Shown here: positions 1 through 5,572 of the stretch, one piece after another
Layout: every line of letters begins with the position of its first letter
Numbering within the stretch: position 1 is the first letter of the stretch
NCBI GenBank assembly: GCA_031267375.1
Contig: JAIRZE010000091.1
Coordinates: 1-11,285 of the forward strand
Source: Rickettsiales bacterium
Lineage (GTDB): Bacteria; Pseudomonadota; Alphaproteobacteria; Rs-D84
Reading direction: 5' to 3'
Length of the DNA: 11,285 nt
Notes under the pieces: model-generated
What the model saw: only the letters and a program-made list of their open reading frames with translations
What the model was told of the DNA's origin: nothing
The model's database searches: none
Made by a program: the position numbers and the translations under genes

Positions 1-9
1 GGTACATCT

Positions 10-2121
10 ATGTTGCGGAAATCAGTTATTTTATCGTTATTTTCAATATTCGTTTTTGCATTATTCGCAAACAGCGCGTTTGCCGCAGGATATTCCTGTC
101 CCACTTACAAAAAATACACCCTGTGTTCCAATGGCTATTATATGGTTGCCGGATCCAACGGAATAACCGGCACGGGCAATTCTTGTAATGCTTGCAGCAG
201 CTTGAACTCGTCCCTTACCGGCGCGAATGGCGCCACTTGCACCACTTATAATGTCGCCGGCTGTCGCGTTGTGGGCATATCCAGCAATTCGCCTACAACA
301 AACGGTACGACCACGCCGGCCTGTATGTGCAATACCGCCGGGTACCATTGGAACGGAAGCTCCTGCGTCGCGGACGGCTATACAATCACATTGCAAAAGG
401 TCGGCAGCACCACAGCCACAGCCGCGACCACTCATTGCGCCGCGACCAACGCCGGCACAACCAGCGTCAGCTGCACTTGTCCGGCCGGCTCTGCCTGCAC
501 TCTGCCGTCGGCCGCAGTTCTGACAGGACGCACCGGCGCTAATTCCACGACTTATTCTATATACGGTTCCGACGGGACCAGCCGCAACAGCAGCTCTGCC
601 GGATACGGCCGCTGGTGCACCGGGTACAACGGCACCGGAACTTGTTATAAGGGAAATGTGGCGGACGGCACATTCACGGCAAGCACGACATTGTACGCGG
701 ACTTTTCCTGTCCCGCCGGATATTATAAAACAGCCGCCAGCTCTACCGAATGCACCGCAGTCGGGAATGGATATTGGAGTCCGTCTTATTCCACGGCCAA
801 CAATACTTACCGCTGGGGCTGCCCGTCGGGATATGCGAACACGCATACATATTATTATACAAACAGCGCGGGCACGACGGCCAGCGCGGTAAACGCGTGC
901 TATACCGATTACAGCACAAGCTTTGATTCGCAATGCAATAATAATGGCAGCTATTGGCGCAAGCATTATGCCAGCAGCGTGTCGTCAGCGTCTTACAGCT
1001 TGTCCGGTCAAACATACACTTGGTCGTCCGGCACGATAAACCAGGGTTCTTACGGTGTTGTCTATCCATACAGCGGATATTACTTTACCGGCAATTATTT
1101 CGCAAGCGATGTCTGCGCGCCGGTTGGCGTCGGATATTGGAGTCCGTCAGGTGAAAGTGCCCGCTATAACTGCCCATCCGGATATACGACAGGCAGATCG
1201 GATTATGGTTATATGCCGTCAGACTGCTATATTTACGATGCAACGAATCCGGATACGAACGACTGTTCCAGCGCGTACAAGTATACTTATGTCTATGGCG
1301 ATTATCCGACGACTGGTGGATACGATTTTTACTATGCGGAAAATGACAACGGCTGGTTGTATTATTGGTGGGATTACGCAGATTATAGTAGTTATACATA
1401 CAATTTAAGCTCGTCCTATCAGCCGACATTTGATACATATGTATCAATATCCGCGACGCCAAAGCCTGGAAAGTACAGATATATTGCAAGCGCGACGGAT
1501 TGGTGCCGCGATGTGGGCGCGAATTACTATACTTACAACACTTATTACCGGCACACCTGTCCGTCGGCATATCCGTACACGGCCAGCGCGTCTGCCGGAA
1601 CCGCGGTTACGGATTGCTATAAGACGACGACTTGCGACGACGGCTTGGGCAGTTTGAAAACGGTTATTGCTTCCGTCAGCGGCGGCAGCCATTCTTCCGC
1701 CAGCGTTGCTACCGGGTATTTAAGCAATTATACGTACACTTATTCGTGGAGCTCTCAGCCGACAATTACCGCCGGCGCGACAAGCCTGAATTCCGGAAAT
1801 GGCTGCGAAGGGTACTGCAAATCCGGATATATAGGATTTTACGAAAATTATTTCTGCTTGCCGGCCTGCACGAATACCGCGTATGACCAGCTGAATTTCA
1901 ACGGCAATACATTTCCGCTGTTAGCCACCACCGGCGTAGACGCATATTACACCAGTCCTTTGGCAAAGCTGTATATTGGCAATTCATCCGGCACCGTGCA
2001 GTGTATGGGACTGATGAATAACACAAATAATAATTCGCCGTCATACAATACATTGCGGATTCAAAGCTCTGCCTTGAATTCAACCTATGGCTATGGCGGC
2101 ACTTGGTGGCTGATAAAATAA
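10..2121 (+). CDS. Secreted Cys/Tyr/Gly-rich modular surface protein
   Basis: This 703-residue protein opens with a clear Sec signal peptide: basic MLRK, a hydrophobic stretch to about residue 22, and a likely cut after Ala25 (A-F-A then AGYS). The ATG lies 9 nt from the window edge, so its ribosome binding site cannot be judged; the signal peptide supports this start. The mature part is poor in charge and rich in Cys, Tyr, Gly, Ser and Thr. Residues about 123-232 end in STTLYADF and contain a W-x-TG step, which resembles an InlB-type (Listeria-Bacteroides) repeat. A second module occurs about three times (residues 248-275, 369-392, 499-521): a Cys, then VG-x-x-Y-W-SP, then a CPSGY-like turn; a 17-nt stretch is identical at 769-785 and 1132-1148. 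Paired cysteines suggest a disulfide-bonded extracellular fold. The C-terminal 80 residues lack the module, and I see no LPXTG, autotransporter barrel or type 1 secretion tail. Surface or adhesive role is inference. The next gene follows after 15 nt. Confidence 0.85.
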   Translation: MLRKSVILSLFSIFVFALFANSAFAAGYSCPTYKKYTLCSNGYYMVAGSNGITGTGNSCNACSSLNSSLTGANGATCTTYNVAGCRVVGISSNSPTTNGTTTPACMCNTAGYHWNGSSCVADGYTITLQKVGSTTATAATTHCAATNAGTTSVSCTCPAGSACTLPSAAVLTGRTGANSTTYSIYGSDGTSRNSSSAGYGRWCTGYNGTGTCYKGNVADGTFTASTTLYADFSCPAGYYKTAASSTECTAVGNGYWSPSYSTANNTYRWGCPSGYANTHTYYYTNSAGTTASAVNACYTDYSTSFDSQCNNNGSYWRKHYASSVSSASYSLSGQTYTWSSGTINQGSYGVVYPYSGYYFTGNYFASDVCAPVGVGYWSPSGESARYNCPSGYTTGRSDYGYMPSDCYIYDATNPDTNDCSSAYKYTYVYGDYPTTGGYDFYYAENDNGWLYYWWDYADYSSYTYNLSSSYQPTFDTYVSISATPKPGKYRYIASATDWCRDVGANYYTYNTYYRHTCPSAYPYTASASAGTAVTDCYKTTTCDDGLGSLKTVIASVSGGSHSSASVATGYLSNYTYTYSWSSQPTITAGATSLNSGNGCEGYCKSGYIGFYENYFCLPACTNTAYDQLNFNGNTFPLLATTGVDAYYTSPLAKLYIGNSSGTVQCMGLMNNTNNNSPSYNTLRIQSSALNSTYGYGGTWWLIK

Positions 2122-2136
2122 CAAGGCAAAATAATT

Positions 2137-2643
2137 ATGAAAAAACTATCGCTAATTGCTCATTGCTTGTTGCTGATTCTTTGCGGCTTTGGTGCAAATG
2201 CGGCGGCGCAAAAAATGGAAATTGTTCCGGCGGAACAATTGACCGAAGCGCAGCAGGAATGCTGGGGACCCGCATCCGCCGCCTGTCCGTCGCCGGATAA
2301 TAAAGAGCGACGCGGCGAATACAGGCAATGTATGCGCGAGGCTTTGAAATTTTGCGGCCTGACCGAAAAGCCGCGCGAAAAGCACGGCGGCGGCGCGGGC
2401 GGCAAGGCCAGATCCGCAACGCTGAATGAAAAGATTCTTAACCACGCAAGCAAGGAAGACTTTGAAAAATTCAAGAAAAAGATGTCGCCGAAAACGCAGG
2501 AATTTATGAAAGACAAATTGCCTGCGGATCTGGCGCCTGCGGACGCAGCGAATGCCGGCACTTGGGTAGAACCGCCGGAACCAAAGCCCGAGCCGCAAAA
2601 GATTCCGGAACATATTAAAAAGATTTTCAACAAGAAGTCGTAA
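2137..2643 (+). CDS. Small exported protein with twin CX7C cysteine pairs
   Basis: I do not recognise this 168-residue protein as a named family. It starts MKKLSLIAHC with a signal peptide likely cut after A-N-A near residue 22; the Cys at 16 lacks a proper lipobox (Leu precedes it), so lipoprotein processing is unlikely. The mature protein has four cysteines at 42, 50, 65 and 73, forming two CX7C pairs 14 residues apart, which could tie a helical hairpin in the periplasm. A glycine-rich hinge (84-89), a Lys/Glu-rich helical stretch (95-127) and a proline-rich tail (145-157) follow. An AAGG at 2123-2126 stands 10 nt before the ATG. It sits 15 nt after the large secreted protein and before a strong terminator, so the two are probably co-transcribed, and a partner or assembly role is possible. 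The DNA encoding the signal-peptide core (2151-2178) is a four-unit heptamer array. Confidence 0.75.
   Translation: MKKLSLIAHCLLLILCGFGANAAAQKMEIVPAEQLTEAQQECWGPASAACPSPDNKERRGEYRQCMREALKFCGLTEKPREKHGGGAGGKARSATLNEKILNHASKEDFEKFKKKMSPKTQEFMKDKLPADLAPADAANAGTWVEPPEPKPEPQKIPEHIKKIFNKKS
2151..2178 (+). repeat. Four-heptamer array (GCTNATT type) inside a signal peptide
   Basis: Four successive 7-nt units (GCTAATT, GCTCATT, GCTTGTT, GCTGATT) encode the hydrophobic core of the signal peptide of the 2137-2643 gene. Read on the other strand the units are AATNAGC-like, the same family as the arrays at 2667-2694 (intergenic) and 9825-9852 (inside addB). Flanking bases do not continue the pattern. Confidence 0.6.
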
Positions 2644-2665
2644 AAACGCGCGTGTGCGCGTTTTT
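2642..2665 (+). terminator. Rho-independent terminator after the secreted-protein pair
   Basis: Left arm AAAAACGCGC (2642-2651), loop GTGT, right arm GCGCGTTTTT (2656-2665): a perfect 10-bp stem with a GC core and a terminal T run. It overlaps the TAA stop of the second gene and should end the plus-strand transcript. Confidence 0.85.
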
Positions 2666-2666
2666 A

Positions 2667-2694
2667 ATTAGCAATGAGAAATTAGCAATTATTA
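2667..2694. repeat. Degraded four-heptamer array (ATTAGCA type)
   Basis: Units ATTAGCA, ATGAGAA, ATTAGCA and a decayed ATTATTA follow one another immediately 3' of the terminator, in the gap between converging genes. Same unit family as 2151-2178 and 9825-9852. Confidence 0.5.
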
Positions 2695-2705
2695 ATATTA
2701 ATAAA

Positions 2706-2757
2706 GCTCGGTCTGAAATCCCCTTCCCCGTGGAAAGGGGAATTTTCACCGAGTTTA
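2706..2757 (-). repeat. 52-bp hairpin repeat, copy A; probable terminator of the PAP2 gene
   Basis: This matches copy B at 5099-5150 at 41 of 52 positions in the same orientation. The core pairs a CCCCTT/CC arm with GGAAAGGGG, and an outer stem pairs CTCGGT (2707-2712) with ACCGAG (2748-2753) perfectly. On the minus strand it lies directly 3' of the PAP2 stop (2763-2765) and is followed by T-rich sequence, as expected for a transcription terminator. A dispersed repeat reused as terminator is the likely reading. Confidence 0.65.
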
Positions 2758-2762
2758 ATATT

Positions 2763-3443
2763 TTAATTTTTGCTTTTTAATCTGAAAACAACATCCGCCG
2801 CAACCATTCCGATAAACGCGCCAAGCAATACATCGCTGGCCCAATGCGCCCCAGCCATCACCCTTGACAAGCCAACCACAACCGCAATCGTCCAAGTCGC
2901 CGGCTTTATTTTTGGAAACAATAATCCCAGCATAACCAGCCCCGCAAATGACGCCGCCGTATGTCCCGACGGCAGCGAATTAAACGCCCAATCATTCGTA
3001 AAAGGATAAAATCCCGTTCGTCCCAAAGCCTCATAAAACACCGGCCGCATACGCCCAAATCCGAACTTTAACACCGCCGCCACAACACACGATAATGCGA
3101 TAGAGCAAAATATCAAAAACGCTTTATTGTCTTTTGATTTTTCTATAAAATTAACAATAATTTGTCTAAAATTAAACTTGTTTGTAATTTCTGATTGTTT
3201 TTGCTTTGTTTTTGCTTCTTTTTTTATAAAAATAATTGCTGCAATAATAAATGAACCGGCCAGCCAGACTTTTTCATCAGAAATGACGGCGACGGCGTTC
3301 CAAATTTGCCAATTAAATTGGTGCAAGAAATTATAAATCGGCCGGTCCAGGCCCAGCGCTCCGGCAAAACAAAGCGCGGCAACAATGCCACCCGCCGCGC
3401 CTAAAAATTTCCATTTAATATGATTGTCTTTTGTCAGGAACAT
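2763..3443 (-). CDS. PAP2-superfamily membrane phosphatase
   Basis: This 226-residue protein carries the complete PAP2/acid phosphatase signature: K126-x6-R133-P134, then P158-S-G-H161, then S193-R194-x5-H200-x3-D204. His200 is the expected nucleophile, with His161 as acid/base. Hydrophobic segments near residues 13-33, 59-74, 108-126, 163-177, 182-194 and 205-220 predict the usual six-helix inner-membrane fold, with the active site facing the periplasm. The family removes phosphate from lipid phosphates such as undecaprenyl diphosphate, phosphatidylglycerol phosphate or lipid A; the sequence does not separate PgpB/BacA-like from LpxE-like roles. A Lys/Gln-rich loop (74-105) between helices 2 and 3 is longer than I would expect. 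The ATG lies 3 nt after the stop of the upstream S41-like gene, so translation is probably coupled. Confidence 0.88.
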   Translation of the reverse strand: MFLTKDNHIKWKFLGAAGGIVAALCFAGALGLDRPIYNFLHQFNWQIWNAVAVISDEKVWLAGSFIIAAIIFIKKEAKTKQKQSEITNKFNFRQIIVNFIEKSKDNKAFLIFCSIALSCVVAAVLKFGFGRMRPVFYEALGRTGFYPFTNDWAFNSLPSGHTAASFAGLVMLGLLFPKIKPATWTIAVVVGLSRVMAGAHWASDVLLGAFIGMVAADVVFRLKSKN

Positions 3444-3446
3444 AGG

Positions 3447-4967
3447 CTATCCCGCCAGCTTATTATAAACCTTTTTATCCGTCAGGATCTTTACCGCGAC
3501 GGCGGCGGACGCGGCGTCTTCGTCCGCGCCGCTGGTAATTTGCGGACAACCTTTGCGAATGGCCGCCACATCCGGTTCTGCTGCATTAAAATCCTGGGCC
3601 CGGAAATCCCCGTTGATTATATTCAGGAAAAACGCACCCTGCTGCTGCTGATTCCGGATATTAGACAGACACACCAGCGGAAAGACCCCGCGGCCATCCA
3701 GCGCCCTGCCCTGGCCCGTCTTTAACGACTTGTTCAGCAATTCCAACGCGCCGCCATTTTCTAAATCTATTTTTGTCGCGATTCTGGCAGATCCGGCGGT
3801 CGGCGTTCCGACCAGAATTCCGCGGCCGTTTTCATAAAATGCCGCGGCAATCGCCTCTGCCGTGCCGCGCGTAGCGCCCGACATTAAAACCACGACAGGC
3901 GTGCGGGTTATAGAATCGCCGCCCGGAACTATTTCCGATTCCAGATTTCCGGTTTCCACAATCCGCATAACCGGCACCTGACCCAGGAATAATCCGGCCA
4001 GTTTCGCCGCCGCTCTTTCATCATCGCCGCGCGCGCCGCGCAAATCAAAAATAATTCCAGTCGCGCCTTTGTATGTGGCCAAAGCCTCGTTCACAATCGC
4101 GACAGAGTTTTCTGAAACCTTGTGAATTACTATTTCAAGAAGCTGGTCCTGCCTTGCGCCTTCTGCCTTTTGCCCTGTCGTGCGAAGCACGACATCTGCG
4201 TCGGCCAAGACCACCGTGGCCCGCCGCAAAACAATCTGCTTGGTGTCTTTTGTTCCGGGAATCGCAATGCCCAGTTTCAAAGTTCCGGAATTAAAGCCTG
4301 AAAAAGCCGCCGCCAATTCTGGATCCGACATCTGCGCGACCGGCTGGCCGTTTATATTTACAATCATATCGCCGGCGCGCACCCCGTCATTATCCGCAGG
4401 CGATCCTTTGTATACCCCGTTCACAATAAAACTGCCGCTGCCCGCGCGCGCGCCTTCCAAACCGATGCTGGTCAATATGCGGCCGTCTTCTGCAATCTCG
4501 GCCCGCTTGGAATAAATATAGCGACCGTTTTCATCCAGGCCGGAAACCAGGGCGCCGACCACCGAATTATAAAGCGCCGAATCGGTTGCGTTGCGCAGCG
4601 CCGAAATCTGGGTCCGCAACTTTAATACCAGCGCGGTTGTAATCTGTCCGTATTCTTTCCAGTTTCGCGGCGCCGGCATAGGATAATTCGCAATGATAGA
4701 GTCTTTCCAGACCAGGACGACCCGCTCATCCGTTGCGGCGATATGGGCGGACGGGCTCAGTTTTTCAAGGGATTCAATTGCGACGCCGATGCTTTTTCCG
4801 CCCCATTTGACAGAGTCCAGCTTTTCATAAATATCGCTGAATACGGCGGAAATTTCAAATACATTCAGACCGTCCTGCACGGGCTCTTTCTGGTCAAACA
4901 ATTCCGCCGCCGGCAAGGAAAAGGGCAAGAGGAAAGCGGCAAAAAATATCGCGAAAATTCTTCTCAT
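3447..4967 (-). CDS. Exported S41 (C-terminal processing) protease homologue, catalytic residues lost
   Basis: The preferred start is the ATG at 4967 (506 residues), giving MRRIFAIFFAAFLLP, a Sec signal peptide cut near residue 21-23. The longer frame begins with TTG at 5003 inside the promoter. A PDZ domain covers about residues 165-253 (IGLEG near 168, then GSPA-x-x-x-GVRAGD). The S41 fold follows, with VVVLM, the AEAIAAAFYENGRGILVGTPTAG helix-strand block and a C-terminal GV-FP segment. Aligning that block without gaps to E. coli Prc from memory puts Gly368 where Prc has the nucleophile Ser452 and Ser393 where Prc has Lys477; the usual LRxNxGG is LRGARGDD. It is therefore probably a pseudoprotease, perhaps a binder of periplasmic protein tails. 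Residues about 265-273 are encoded by a four-heptamer array. It is first in an operon with the PAP2 phosphatase. Confidence 0.8.
   Translation of the reverse strand: MRRIFAIFFAAFLLPFSLPAAELFDQKEPVQDGLNVFEISAVFSDIYEKLDSVKWGGKSIGVAIESLEKLSPSAHIAATDERVVLVWKDSIIANYPMPAPRNWKEYGQITTALVLKLRTQISALRNATDSALYNSVVGALVSGLDENGRYIYSKRAEIAEDGRILTSIGLEGARAGSGSFIVNGVYKGSPADNDGVRAGDMIVNINGQPVAQMSDPELAAAFSGFNSGTLKLGIAIPGTKDTKQIVLRRATVVLADADVVLRTTGQKAEGARQDQLLEIVIHKVSENSVAIVNEALATYKGATGIIFDLRGARGDDERAAAKLAGLFLGQVPVMRIVETGNLESEIVPGGDSITRTPVVVLMSGATRGTAEAIAAAFYENGRGILVGTPTAGSARIATKIDLENGGALELLNKSLKTGQGRALDGRGVFPLVCLSNIRNQQQQGAFFLNIINGDFRAQDFNAAEPDVAAIRKGCPQITSGADEDAASAAVAVKILTDKKVYNKLAG
4149..4176. repeat. Four-heptamer array (TGCCTT type) inside the S41-like gene
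   Basis: Units CTGCCTT, GCGCCTT, CTGCCTT and TTGCCCT run in tandem and encode the GQKAEGARQ segment between the PDZ and the S41 core. The unit family matches the inverted pair at 8111-8138/8185-8212. A perfect 7-bp hairpin with a GAA loop (4177-4193) abuts it. Confidence 0.55.
4177..4193. repeat. GCGAAGC-type mini-hairpin in coding DNA
   Basis: GTCGTGC, loop GAA, GCACGAC: a perfect 7-bp palindrome inside the S41-like gene, immediately next to the heptamer array. Its centre GCGAAGC is the known unusually stable DNA mini-hairpin sequence. Confidence 0.5.
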
Positions 4968-4974
4968 TGGTTTA

Positions 4975-5003
4975 ATTATAAAAACATTTGCGCGGCGACG
5001 CAA
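4975..5003 (-). promoter_or_regulatory. Promoter of the S41-PAP2 operon, probably leaderless
   Basis: On the minus strand TTGCGT (4998-5003), a 17-nt spacer and a perfect TATAAT (4975-4980) precede the ATG at 4967. Only 7 nt separate the -10 box from the start codon and no Shine-Dalgarno is present, so transcription would begin at or beside the A of ATG. Confidence 0.65.
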
Positions 5004-5098
5004 GATATTAAAACGCGAATTGAATCATAGTATGAAATGACAAACACACTTTGTGTTTTTGTAAAAAATTGCAAAAAGTATAACTGAAAAAATATTAA

Positions 5099-5150
5099 GC
5101 TCAGAGCAAATTCCCCTTTCCCACGGAAAGGGGAATTGCCACCGAGTTTA
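5099..5150 (-). repeat. 52-bp hairpin repeat, copy B; terminator and stop codon of the HTH gene
   Basis: This copy has a perfect 13-bp stem, AATTCCCCTTTCC with a CAC loop and its complement (5110-5138). The outer stem is eroded compared with copy A at 2706-2757. Its final TTA (minus strand TAA) is the stop codon of the HTH gene. Minus-strand sequence after it is AATATTTTTT, fitting a terminator. Confidence 0.65.
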
Positions 5151-5396
5151 AGCGGCGACGGCCGGGCCTTCGGGCTTCATACACTTTACAAAAGCGTCTA
5201 TGTCGCTGCCGGTATATGACAGAATTTTCGCAATGCTTTGGGTAGAGGGCCAACGCTGCTGACCGACCGATGACCAGCGCTTGCTGCGGTTGAATGTCGT
5301 GGCGTCCAGACCGCTGCACTTGGCCAGACCCGAACAAGACATATTGTTGATAGCGGCAAAGCGCTCTATCGCCTGCCAGATTTCTTGGTGCGTCAT
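5148..5396 (-). CDS. Small HTH DNA-binding protein, S24-repressor N-terminal domain only
   Basis: The start is the ATG at 5396 (82 residues): an AAGGAG at 5403-5408 stands 6 nt before it. An upstream in-frame start at 5420 would bury that site. The sequence (MTHQEIW, then SGLAKCSGLDATTFNRSKR, then RWPSTQSIAKIL) matches the helix-turn-helix domain found at the N-terminus of alphaproteobacterial LexA-like S24 repressors, from family knowledge. Helix 2 is about 22-29 and the recognition helix about 31-40. The S24 autoprotease domain is missing: the protein ends a few residues after the HTH, and its stop codon comes from the 52-bp repeat. It may be a truncated repressor, or a free-standing regulator of itself or of unknown targets. 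It has its own promoter, with palindromes between promoter and start. Confidence 0.75.
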   Translation of the reverse strand: MTHQEIWQAIERFAAINNMSCSGLAKCSGLDATTFNRSKRWSSVGQQRWPSTQSIAKILSYTGSDIDAFVKCMKPEGPAVAA

Positions 5397-5419
5397 CTCT
5401 CTCTCCTTAGATTTATACA

Positions 5420-5446
5420 AACCGTCGGTTCTCTTTATTCCTAGGA
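5420..5446. promoter_or_regulatory. Possible operator palindromes in the HTH gene leader
   Basis: Two short dyads lie between the HTH promoter and its ribosome binding site: AACCGTCGGTT (5420-5430, 5-bp arms about one base) and TCCTAGGA (5439-5446). The second sits near the predicted transcript start. Autoregulation is a guess based only on position and symmetry. Confidence 0.3.
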
Positions 5447-5456
5447 TTGTGTTCTA

Positions 5457-5485
5457 ATTATGATTGAAATTAAGAAAAAATTCAA
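5457..5485 (-). promoter_or_regulatory. Promoter of the HTH gene
   Basis: Minus strand: TTGAAT (5480-5485), 17-nt spacer, CATAAT (5457-5462). Transcription would start near 5450, leaving about 50 nt of leader before the ATG at 5396. Confidence 0.5.
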
Positions 5486-5516
5486 GCATTGTTTTATAGG
5501 TAAGATTTCCCAAGAA

Positions 5517-5543
5517 AAAAATCCGGCAAGACGCCGGATTTTT
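5517..5543. terminator. Bidirectional hairpin terminator after the acyl-CoA synthetase gene
   Basis: Arms AAAAATCCGGC (5517-5527) and GCCGGATTTTT (5533-5543) form a perfect 11-bp stem around a 5-nt loop. On the minus strand the stem is followed by a run of T, so it should stop transcription leaving the acyl-CoA synthetase gene and keep it out of the HTH gene. Confidence 0.85.
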
Positions 5544-5571
5544 ACTATTCACTATTAACTATTATCTATTC
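5544..5571. repeat. Four-heptamer array (ACTATTM type)
   Basis: Units ACTATTC, ACTATTA (twice) and TCTATTC fill the space between the terminator and the synthetase stop codon; a fifth unit with one mismatch (5572-5578) overlaps that stop. It is the only member of this unit family in the window. Confidence 0.55.
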
Positions 5572-5572
5572 A

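Noticed and set aside
61..966. Long open frame of 301 codons on the minus strand
   Set aside because: It lies antisense to the secreted Cys-rich gene, has no ribosome binding site or recognisable fold, and its Ala/Arg/Ile-rich composition is what the opposite strand of that gene would give.
3170..3235. Direct repeat of TTTTTGCTT in the PAP2 gene
   Set aside because: Only two copies with irregular spacing; it reflects a Lys/Gln-rich loop and does not fit the four-unit pattern.
4968..5003. N-terminal extension of the S41-like protein from TTG
   Set aside because: It overlaps the -35 and -10 boxes and would put charged residues ahead of a normal signal peptide.
5042..5058. Hairpin AAACACA-CTT-TGTGTTT followed by T residues
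   Set aside because: The stem is only 7 bp and AT-rich, and no plus-strand gene precedes it, so I do not call a terminator or small RNA.
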